Positions 7,261-13,589 of a stretch of DNA of 17,434 nucleotides are shown here, one piece after another. Every line of letters starts with the position of its first letter. Position 1 is the stretch's first letter. Position numbers and translations under genes: made by a program. The notes beneath the pieces were generated by a model. It was not told the origin of the DNA. It ran no database searches and saw nothing but the letters and a program-made list of their open reading frames with translations. The DNA is taken from assembly GCA_017556565.1 (NCBI GenBank), contig JAFYMQ010000240.1:1-17434 (forward strand), in the 5' to 3' direction. The DNA comes from Clostridia bacterium (lineage in GTDB: Bacteria; Bacillota; Clostridia; Oscillospirales; Butyricicoccaceae).

Positions 7261-7431
7261 ATTGAAAAATAATTTGAAAACAGCCGCAAAAAGGTCGTTT
7301 TGCAAGGGTTCTGCACGAAAGTCCGCTCTCGACTCAAATCGGGGCGCATGGTCGCAGCAAGAAATATATGTATGCTGACGGTGGACAAAACATAGCGCCA
7401 CTGTTTACTGCCCGGATGTTTTGGGAAATAC
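7261..7431. other. Unexplained intergenic segment between divergent promoters
   Basis: About 170 bases lie between the hom promoter and the methyltransferase promoter. The segment is more GC-rich and less AT-biased than the promoters on either side. No open frame has a credible ribosome binding site. Several short hairpins can be drawn: GCT..CGAC (7325-7333) with GTCG.AGC (7351-7358), TGCA (7300-7303) with TGCA (7311-7314), and CAAAACAT (7386-7393) with ATGTTTTG (7416-7423) around a 22-base loop. None is strong, none has a terminator T-run, and I recognise no known RNA family. It could be a regulator-binding region, a small RNA or a relic. Confidence 0.3.
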
Positions 7432-7460
7432 TTGCAATTATATATATTAAATGGTAAAAT
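7432..7460 (+). promoter_or_regulatory. Promoter of the methyltransferase-ecf-truA-cvpA operon
   Basis: TTGCAA (7432-7437) and TAAAAT (7455-7460) are spaced by 17 bases, with an extended -10 TG at 7452-7453. Transcription would start near 7467, about 59 bases before the ATG at 7526. No other convincing promoter was seen until after 13492, so this one may drive all seven genes. Confidence 0.7.
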
Positions 7461-7525
7461 ATGATGATAGAGTATACAGAGTGGAATAGTATGTCCACAA
7501 GCAGTCTGATTTATGGAGTGAAACT

Positions 7526-8383
7526 ATGTATTACAGTGATAAATGGCAGGATTACCGTCTCATCGATTGCGGCGGCGGAAGAAGACTCGAGAGCTGGAAC
7601 GGCCACATTCTTGTCCGTCCCGATCCTCAGGCTATGTGGAAGGAGAGCGGCTCTCCTCTGTGGAACAAAGCCAACGCCGTTTACCATCGCTCCAGTGAGG
7701 GCGGCGGCAGCTGGGAGGTACGCAATCTCCCCGCAAGCTGGACTATCAATTATCGCGACCTGACCTTTGCCATCAAGCCTATGAGCTTCAAGCATACGGG
7801 TATTTTCCCCGAGCAGGCTGCCAACTGGGATTTTATCACCCAGAAGATCCGCCAGCGCGGCGGCAAGGCAGAGGTACTCAATCTGTTTGCATACACGGGC
7901 GCTGCCACCATGGCTGCTGCCAAAGCCGGTGCATCGGTCTGCCACGTAGACGCAGCCCGCGGCATGGTCACGTGGGCAAAGGAGAACGCAGCCCTCTGCG
8001 GTCTTGAAAATGCCCCCATCAGATACATTGTTGACGATTGCCGCAAGTTCATCAAGCGTGAGATCAACCGCGGCAGAAAATACGACGGCATCATCATGGA
8101 TCCGCCCTCTTACGGCAGAGGCCCCTCGGGCGAGATCTGGCGATTTGAGGAGGGCATAGGCGAGCTTATCTCCATGTGCGCACAGCTTTTGAGTGACGAT
8201 CCTCTGTTCTTTGTCATCAGCTCTTATACGGCAGGCGTGTCGCCCTCTGTGCCCGCATATATTCTGGGCAGAGAGCTTGTACCCAGATTCGGCGGCAGGG
8301 TAGAAGCCAACGAGCTGGGACTCAAAGTTGAAAGCAGCGGACTTATGCTGCCCTGCGGCGCCGCAACAAGGTGGGAAAAATAA
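7526..8383 (+). CDS. Class I SAM-dependent methyltransferase, RlmI/RlmK-like, substrate unknown
   Basis: A 285-residue protein with a Rossmann-type methyltransferase core: SAM-binding motif I NLFAYTGAAT (119-128), acidic motif II CHVDAARG (139-146), and motif IV MDPPSYGRG (191-199). The NLFAYTG..DPPSYG signature is that of the COG1092 / Methyltrans_SAM group, which includes the 23S rRNA methyltransferases RlmI and RlmK. It differs from RlmI in two ways: the first about 85 residues do not look like a PUA RNA-binding domain, and the segment after motif IV reads FVISSYTAG, without the cysteine expected of an m5C enzyme. A nucleic-acid substrate, probably rRNA, is likely, but neither base nor position can be named. 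GGAG lies seven bases before the ATG. It is the first gene of the operon, and its stop overlaps the ecfA1 start by one base. Confidence 0.87.
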   Translation: MYYSDKWQDYRLIDCGGGRRLESWNGHILVRPDPQAMWKESGSPLWNKANAVYHRSSEGGGSWEVRNLPASWTINYRDLTFAIKPMSFKHTGIFPEQAANWDFITQKIRQRGGKAEVLNLFAYTGAATMAAAKAGASVCHVDAARGMVTWAKENAALCGLENAPIRYIVDDCRKFIKREINRGRKYDGIIMDPPSYGRGPSGEIWRFEEGIGELISMCAQLLSDDPLFFVISSYTAGVSPSVPAYILGRELVPRFGGRVEANELGLKVESSGLMLPCGAATRWEK

Positions 8384-9225
8384 TGATAAAAGCACAAAAA
8401 GTTACATTTGCATATCCCGCTCAGGAGGGGGAAGAGGCAAGAGAGGTGCTTCACGGCATCGATCTTGAAATCAAAAAGGGCGAGTTTGTAGCTCTGCTGG
8501 GTCACAACGGCAGCGGCAAATCGACCTTTGCCAAGCTGCTCAACGGCATCCTCATCCCCACGGGCGGCAAGGTGCTCATTGACGGCATGCCGACAGACGA
8601 TGAGGACACCCTGTTCGATGTCCGCAAAAAAGCCGGCATGGTATTCCAGAATCCCGACAATCAGATCGTTGCAACCGTTGTCGAGGAGGACGTTGCCTTT
8701 GCCTGCGAGAATATGGGCCTGCCCTCGCAGGAGATACGCAGACGTGTGGATGCAGCCCTTGAGGCAGTGGGCATGAGCGAGTTTAAGATCCACGCACCCC
8801 ATCTGCTTTCGGGTGGACAGAAGCAGCGCGTAGCCATTGCCGGCGTGCTTGCAATGGAGCCAGAGGTAATCATTCTTGACGAGCCTACCGCAATGCTTGA
8901 CCCCAAGGGCAGGCAGGAGGTCATGAGCGCCATAACCAAGCTTAACCGTGAAAAGGGCATGACTATCGTGCTTATTACCCATCACATGGACGAAGCCTGT
9001 CAGGCAGACAGGGTAGTGGTAATGCACGGCGGCAACATTGTGACCGACGATATACCCGGCAACGTTTTTTCGCAGGTGGAGAAGATGCAGCAGCTGTCCC
9101 TGGGCGTGCCCCAGACTGTGGAGCTGATGTATGAGCTGGGCGCAGGACTTGATCTGACCCGGTTCTCGGTAGAAGATTGCGCCATGGAGATAGAAAAATA
9201 TCTTGCCAAAGGAGAAGACAAGTGA
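8383..9225 (+). CDS. ecfA1: ECF transporter ATPase, first subunit
   Basis: A 280-residue ABC ATPase of the energy-coupling factor module, which powers uptake of vitamins or metal ions through interchangeable S components. It shows Walker A GHNGSGKST (40-48), a Q-loop at Gln89 in FQNPDNQIVATVVEEDVAF (the NPDNQ motif is typical of EcfA1/CbiO ATPases), signature LSGGQ (142-146), Walker B VIILDEP (162-168) and the switch histidine (His200). The ATG at 8383 overlaps the preceding TAA by one base and has AAGGTGGG upstream; a GTG four codons earlier is a less likely alternative. EcfA1 pairs with EcfA2, encoded next, and sits on the cytoplasmic face of EcfT. Confidence 0.95.
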   Translation: MIKAQKVTFAYPAQEGEEAREVLHGIDLEIKKGEFVALLGHNGSGKSTFAKLLNGILIPTGGKVLIDGMPTDDEDTLFDVRKKAGMVFQNPDNQIVATVVEEDVAFACENMGLPSQEIRRRVDAALEAVGMSEFKIHAPHLLSGGQKQRVAIAGVLAMEPEVIILDEPTAMLDPKGRQEVMSAITKLNREKGMTIVLITHHMDEACQADRVVVMHGGNIVTDDIPGNVFSQVEKMQQLSLGVPQTVELMYELGAGLDLTRFSVEDCAMEIEKYLAKGEDK

Positions 9226-10088
9226 CCGACATTCTTACAGTTGAGCATTTGATGCATGTATACAGCGCGGGCACGCCCTTTGAAAAACGGGCGGTTGACG
9301 ACGTGTCTTTTTCGGTAGGCAGCGGTGAGTTTATCGGCCTTATCGGACATACGGGCAGCGGCAAATCTACCCTGATACAGCATCTTAACGGACTCTTAAA
9401 GCCCACTTCGGGCAGAATACTCATACACGGCGAGGATATCCACGCCTCAAAAGAAAACACCCGTGCCGCACGTTTTGCGGTGGGACTGGTGTTCCAGTAC
9501 CCCGAGCATCAGCTTTTTGAGGAGACTGTACGCGCAGATATCGCATTCGGCCCCAAGAATATGGGACTGAGCGACAGCGAGATCGAGCGCAGAGTTGTGG
9601 AGTCTGCCGAGATAGTCGGCCTCAAAAAGACCGACCTTGACCGCTCGCCCTTTGAGCTTTCGGGCGGACAAAAGCGCCGCGCCGCTCTGGCAGGCGTGCT
9701 TGCAATGGAGCCCGAGGTACTGGTGCTTGACGAGCCTATGGCAGGTCTTGACCCCGAGGGCAGACGCGCCATTATGCAGTACGTCAAGGACTATCACAAA
9801 AAACACAACACAACCGTTATATTCGTAACACACAGCATGGAGGATGCCGCACAGAACGCACAGCGCCTTATCGTCATGGACAGGGGCAGAGTGCTTATGC
9901 AGGGCACACCCGAGCAGGTGTTTGAGCGTGCCGATGAGCTTCGCGCATCGGGACTTGATACCCCTCAGGTCACCGATCTGTTCAGCGCCCTTCGTGCCCG
10001 CGGAATAGACGTGCCTCAGTCGGTGTATACGGTCGAGCAGGCGGTACGCTGTCTGCGCGCACTCAAAGGAGGGGACAGCAATGCTTAA
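9222..10088 (+). CDS. ecfA2: ECF transporter ATPase, second subunit
   Basis: A 288-residue ABC ATPase, partner of EcfA1 in the asymmetric ECF ATPase pair. It shows Walker A GHTGSGKST (42-50), a Q-loop at Gln92 in FQYPEHQLFEETV (the YPEHQLFEET block is diagnostic of EcfA2), signature LSGGQ (146-150), Walker B VLVLDEP (166-172) and the switch histidine in VTHSMEDAA (His204). The start is a GTG at 9222 that forms a GTGA overlap of four bases with the ecfA1 stop; AAAGGAG lies seven bases upstream, and no better start exists. Its 3' end overlaps ecfT by eight bases, so the three subunits are translationally coupled. Confidence 0.95.
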   Translation: MTDILTVEHLMHVYSAGTPFEKRAVDDVSFSVGSGEFIGLIGHTGSGKSTLIQHLNGLLKPTSGRILIHGEDIHASKENTRAARFAVGLVFQYPEHQLFEETVRADIAFGPKNMGLSDSEIERRVVESAEIVGLKKTDLDRSPFELSGGQKRRAALAGVLAMEPEVLVLDEPMAGLDPEGRRAIMQYVKDYHKKHNTTVIFVTHSMEDAAQNAQRLIVMDRGRVLMQGTPEQVFERADELRASGLDTPQVTDLFSALRARGIDVPQSVYTVEQAVRCLRALKGGDSNA

Positions 10089-10887
10089 AGACATCACCCT
10101 CGGACAGTATTTCCCCGGCACAAGCATCATTCACAGACTTGACCCCAGAGTCAAGCTGATTGCCCTGATAGTCTATATCGTAGCGCTGTTTCTGGCAGGC
10201 GGAATAGTCTCCTATGCTCTGTGCACAGGTTTTGCCGTAGCTGCTATAGCCATCTCGGGCATCAAACCCAAGCTTATCCTCAAATCCCTCAAAGCTATTA
10301 TTTTCATCGTGCTGTTTACAGCCGTGCTCAATATGCTCTATACACCCGGTGACGTGCTGGTGTCCTTCTGGATAATCAAGATCACCAAGCAGGGCATATT
10401 CACAGGCTTCGGCATGGGTCTGCGTGTTATCCTGCTGGTCACCGTCAGCGCCCTGCTCACCTATACCACATCCCCCATGGCGCTGACCGACGGACTGGAA
10501 AATCTGCTGTCCCCCCTCAAAAAAATCCACGTCCCCGTCCATGAGTTTGCCATGATGATGACAATTGCGCTGCGTTTTATCCCCACACTGATAGAGGAGA
10601 CCGACAAGATTATGTCGGCACAAAAAGCTCGCGGTGCTGACTTTGAGAGCGGCAACATCGTTAAACGTGCAAGAGCTCTCATCCCCGTGCTTATTCCTCT
10701 GTTCGTGTCCTCTTTCCGCAGAGCCGACGAGCTGGCAACCGCCATGGAATGCCGCCTCTATCACGGCGGCAACGGCAGAACCCGTCTCAACACCCTGCGC
10801 TACGGCAAAATCGACGGTGTGGGCGGTCTGGTCATAGCACTGGTCTGCGCTGCCGTAATCGTCGTGTCCAAGGTGTTTGGCTTATGA
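10081..10887 (+). CDS. ecfT: ECF transporter transmembrane coupling subunit
   Basis: A 268-residue membrane protein that couples the EcfA ATPases to substrate-binding S components. It opens with the family start GQYFPGTSIIHRLDPRVKL (residues 8-26). Hydrophobic segments lie near 24-58, 69-88, 107-129 and 246-264. Two coupling motifs are visible: QKARGADF (181-188, the canonical Ala-Arg-Gly) and AMECRLYHGGNGRT (221-234), where the second triplet is Cys-Arg-Leu rather than Ala-Arg-Gly. The central Arg is kept, so function is expected. AGGAGG lies about eight bases before the ATG, inside ecfA2. No S component is encoded nearby, which fits the group II ECF arrangement with S proteins scattered elsewhere. 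The stop overlaps the truA ATG by four bases. Confidence 0.94.
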   Translation: MLKDITLGQYFPGTSIIHRLDPRVKLIALIVYIVALFLAGGIVSYALCTGFAVAAIAISGIKPKLILKSLKAIIFIVLFTAVLNMLYTPGDVLVSFWIIKITKQGIFTGFGMGLRVILLVTVSALLTYTTSPMALTDGLENLLSPLKKIHVPVHEFAMMMTIALRFIPTLIEETDKIMSAQKARGADFESGNIVKRARALIPVLIPLFVSSFRRADELATAMECRLYHGGNGRTRLNTLRYGKIDGVGGLVIALVCAAVIVVSKVFGL

Positions 10888-11642
10888 AAAAAGCTATCGT
10901 CCTGTCCTATATGGGCACCGCTTATCACGGCTGGCAGCGGCAGAAAAACGCCGCCACCATCCAGCAGACGGTCGAGGAGGCTTTCGAGCGCCTGACCGGT
11001 CAGAGCGTGTACGTATCCGGCTGCGGCAGAACCGATGCAGGCGTCCATGCCCGCTACTATGTGGCATCTGTGGCGGTGGATACAACCATCCCCGACCTGC
11101 GCCTGCCCGCCGCACTCAATGCCCATCTGCCCGAGGATATCGCCGTATCCAAATGCGTCACAGTGCCCGATGATTTTGATGCGCGGTTTTCCTGCATATC
11201 CAAAGAATACACCTACGTTATTCATAACAGTCGGGTAAGAGACCCGTTTTTGCAGCGGCAGGCATGCTTTTATCCCCAGCATCTGGACGAAAAAGCCATG
11301 AACGAAGCCGCAAAGCATCTTATCGGCAAGCACGATTTTGCCGCCCTCAAGAGCGAGGGTACACCGGTCAAGAGCACGGTGCGCACCATTATGGAGTGCT
11401 CCGCCGAGCGTGAGGGTGATATAGTGCGGGTTCGTGCCCGTGCCGACGGATTTTTGTATAATATGGTTCGCACCATAGCAGGCACACTTATGTATGTGGG
11501 TATCGGCAAGCTGACCCCCGACGATATTCCCGGAGTGCTTGCATCCTGCGACAGAGAACAGGCAGGCCCCACAGCCCCCGCCTGCGGACTTTATATGACC
11601 TCGGTATGCTACGGTATGGAGGAACTTGATGGAAAAAAATAA
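10884..11642 (+). CDS. truA: tRNA pseudouridine synthase A (positions 38-40)
   Basis: A 252-residue enzyme that converts uridines 38, 39 and 40 of the tRNA anticodon arm to pseudouridine. It has the catalytic block GCGRTDAGVHARYYV with the nucleophilic aspartate at residue 51, the conserved N-terminal LSYMGTAYHGWQRQ (residues 7-20), and the C-terminal FLYNMVRTIAGTLMYVGIGK segment typical of TruA. Length is normal for the family. The ATG at 10884 overlaps the ecfT stop as ATGA, so translation is probably coupled. truA directly after ecfA-ecfA-ecfT is a common Firmicutes order and supports the ECF assignment. The next gene begins inside its last codons. Confidence 0.96.
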   Translation: MKKAIVLSYMGTAYHGWQRQKNAATIQQTVEEAFERLTGQSVYVSGCGRTDAGVHARYYVASVAVDTTIPDLRLPAALNAHLPEDIAVSKCVTVPDDFDARFSCISKEYTYVIHNSRVRDPFLQRQACFYPQHLDEKAMNEAAKHLIGKHDFAALKSEGTPVKSTVRTIMECSAEREGDIVRVRARADGFLYNMVRTIAGTLMYVGIGKLTPDDIPGVLASCDREQAGPTAPACGLYMTSVCYGMEELDGKK

Positions 11643-12789
11643 GGTCGTAAGAATAACACGGGATCACCGCCTTGCCGTCATTGCGGCAGTGCGGAGCGTT
11701 GCGCTGCTTTGCCTGCTGGCACTTGCGGTTTTTTCGGTGCTGCGTTTCCGTGACAGCTTCAATTCGGCATCGGCAAAGCAGCTGATTGCTTATATGAAGT
11801 CGGCTTCTTACAGTGACGTGACCTTTGAGCATTACGATATCGACAGCGGTATCAGCACCACCTTTGCGCCTTTGGGCGTCGGTATGGCAGTGGTGGAAAG
11901 TGATATGTACAGCTACGTTGCCGGTGCGGGCAGGGTTGAGTTTTCGCACCAGCTTATGTATAACGATCCGGTTATCAAGGCTCAGGACGACTGGGCGCTT
12001 ATATTTGACAGCGGCAGCACCGGCTACAGCGTGGTAACGGGCTATGCGGTCACCCTTGATGCTCAGGCACCCGGCGCTATCATAACCGGTGCGGTCAGCG
12101 AGAGCGGCGTGTACGCCATAGTCTGCAAATCACCCGGCTACCGTTCATCTGTCACACTTTATTCCAAAAAACATAAGCAGCTGTGCTCGTGGGAGACCCC
12201 CTCCGAATATATTATGATGGCAAGCATCTCGCCCGACGGTGAGCGATTTGCCACCGTAAGCATCTCGTCCAACGGCGAGGAGATGGTCTACCGCATCGTT
12301 GGCAGAGACAGCGTTTCGGGCGAGCTGATTTTTGAACGTATGCTTTCCTGCGATCAGCTTTATTCGCTCAGACATACAAGCAGCGGCGAGCTTATGCTGC
12401 TTGCGGACAATGCGCTGACGGTAATGGACTATTCGGGCAATGAGACAGCCTGTGTTGAGACTTTGGAGCAGGAGATGCTGTCTTTTTGCCATTATGAGCA
12501 GAACAACTGTCTTGTAGTCTATCGCGGAGAAAAAATAAATACTCTCAATGCTTTGGTATATGACAAAAACGGAGACATAATATATTCTGAGGAGATATCG
12601 GGCACACTGCGCGGCTGCGACTGCCGCGGCGACTCTGTTGCGGTGCTGCTCGATTCTGCACTGGTTTTGTATAACGGCAATGGCACCGAACGTATCGACG
12701 GTATCGGCGCCCGCGGAGTGCTTTCCACAAACGACGGTACTCCCGTGCTGGTCTACAGCGACAAAATAGAAAGGGTGTATAACGATTAA
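11629..12789 (+). CDS. Membrane-anchored DUF5711-like protein, function unknown
   Basis: A 386-residue protein with a short basic cytoplasmic tail (1-15), one hydrophobic segment (about 16-38) and a long extracytoplasmic part. The latter is built of short beta-strand-rich units with recurring patterns (ISPDGERFATVSIS, YDKNGDIIYSEEISG, DYSGNETACVETL), suggesting a beta-propeller-like fold. There is no lipobox and no catalytic motif that I can see. The overall design resembles the clostridial DUF5711 family; I infer this from architecture and neighbourhood, not from a search. GGAGG six bases before the ATG at 11629 supports that start, which overlaps truA by 14 bases. The CvpA-like gene follows directly. 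A role at the cell envelope is plausible but unproven. Confidence 0.78.
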   Translation: MEKNKVVRITRDHRLAVIAAVRSVALLCLLALAVFSVLRFRDSFNSASAKQLIAYMKSASYSDVTFEHYDIDSGISTTFAPLGVGMAVVESDMYSYVAGAGRVEFSHQLMYNDPVIKAQDDWALIFDSGSTGYSVVTGYAVTLDAQAPGAIITGAVSESGVYAIVCKSPGYRSSVTLYSKKHKQLCSWETPSEYIMMASISPDGERFATVSISSNGEEMVYRIVGRDSVSGELIFERMLSCDQLYSLRHTSSGELMLLADNALTVMDYSGNETACVETLEQEMLSFCHYEQNNCLVVYRGEKINTLNALVYDKNGDIIYSEEISGTLRGCDCRGDSVAVLLDSALVLYNGNGTERIDGIGARGVLSTNDGTPVLVYSDKIERVYND

Positions 12790-12796
12790 ATACGGC

Positions 12797-13492
12797 TTGA
12801 TAGCAGATTTGATATTTTTGGGAATAATGGTGCTCAGTGTGGCAATATGCGCCAAGAGAGGTTTGTTCAGATCGATCGGCGGTATTGCAGGCACTATACT
12901 GGGATATGCAGGCGCAAGATACCTGTCGGGTAGTGTTGCGGATGTATTCTGCCCCTATGTGCGGCAGCCGTTTTTCAAGCTGTTCTCGGGTGTCAAGGTG
13001 CAGCAGGCTCTGTCCGAACTGGCTCAAAAAGCATCTCAGGGCATTACCGATATGCAGGTCAACCTGCACGGTAGCCTGCAGGGTGCAGGTCTGGATGAGA
13101 AAACCTCCCTGATGATAGACGGCGTTGTTGAGTATATGGGCGCGTCGGTCAGCGACCTTGCACAGATGGAAACATCAGCAGATATGGCAGCGTCTCTGGC
13201 CGATGCCGCGGCTCAGGCTGTGTCCCCGGTTATAGCTTTTATCCTGATATTTATAGTGATCAAGTTTGCGGTTTCTCTTGTATGCAGACTGCTCTCGTCC
13301 GATATCCCGGTCATACGGGACGTGGACGCCCTGGGCGGCGTTATGCTCGGTCTTGTATCGGGTGTGTTGATGATCACCCTTTTATGCTGGGGTGTTATGC
13401 TGTTCGCGCCCGAAGAAACTGTGGGATTTTTGTCCCGACAGACCCTGCATGAAAGCTATATCGGCGGATTTTTTGCAACATTATTCGGTTGA
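12797..13492 (+). CDS. CvpA-like integral membrane protein, non-ATG start
   Basis: A protein of about 231 residues with the CvpA-like pattern. Two N-terminal membrane segments (about 3-18 and 26-45) flank the conserved AKRGLFRSIGG turn, and two more lie near 143-165 and 180-204. Between them is a soluble insert (about 53-140) that is longer than in short CvpA proteins. CvpA was named for colicin V production in E. coli; its biochemical role is still unclear. The gene follows the DUF5711-like gene by a few bases. No ATG or GTG is available in range. TTG at 12797 is used here, but it has no ribosome binding site, whereas ATT at 12785 (overlapping the previous stop) has AAAGGG about nine bases upstream and would add four residues. 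Either way, translation is probably coupled to the upstream gene. Confidence 0.8.
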   Translation: MIADLIFLGIMVLSVAICAKRGLFRSIGGIAGTILGYAGARYLSGSVADVFCPYVRQPFFKLFSGVKVQQALSELAQKASQGITDMQVNLHGSLQGAGLDEKTSLMIDGVVEYMGASVSDLAQMETSADMAASLADAAAQAVSPVIAFILIFIVIKFAVSLVCRLLSSDIPVIRDVDALGGVMLGLVSGVLMITLLCWGVMLFAPEETVGFLSRQTLHESYIGGFFATLFG

Positions 13493-13502
13493 TTTTAATT
13501 TG

Positions 13503-13520
13503 AGGCTGCTTTTGCAGCCT
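13503..13520 (+). terminator. Weak terminator-like hairpin after the CvpA-like gene
   Basis: A 7 base-pair stem AGGCTGC / GCAGCCT encloses a TTTT loop, ten bases after the stop. The following bases (TGTACTT) are only mildly T-rich, so termination is probably partial and some transcription may reach the downstream clp gene. Confidence 0.5.
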
Positions 13521-13568
13521 TGTACTTAGACAATATATAGTTTGGTTTGCAACCTATCGTTTTATAAA
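13512..13568 (+). promoter_or_regulatory. Probable promoter region of the ClpE-like gene
   Basis: Two candidates are visible: TTGCAG (13512-13517) with TATATA (13534-13539) at 16 bases, and a TATAAA -10 (13563-13568) whose best -35 is poor. A small palindrome, GGTT-TGC-AACC (13544-13554), lies between them and could be an operator. I find no good match to the CtsR heptad direct repeat or the CIRCE element that often control clp genes in Firmicutes. Confidence 0.35.
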
Positions 13569-13589
13569 TAGTTCCCAAGGAGAGTAAAG

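Noticed and set aside
13493..13589. CtsR box or CIRCE element upstream of the ClpE-like gene
   Set aside because: The GTTTGGTTTG run resembles a direct repeat but does not match the heptad-N3-heptad CtsR site, and no TTAGCACTC/GAGTGCTAA pair exists.
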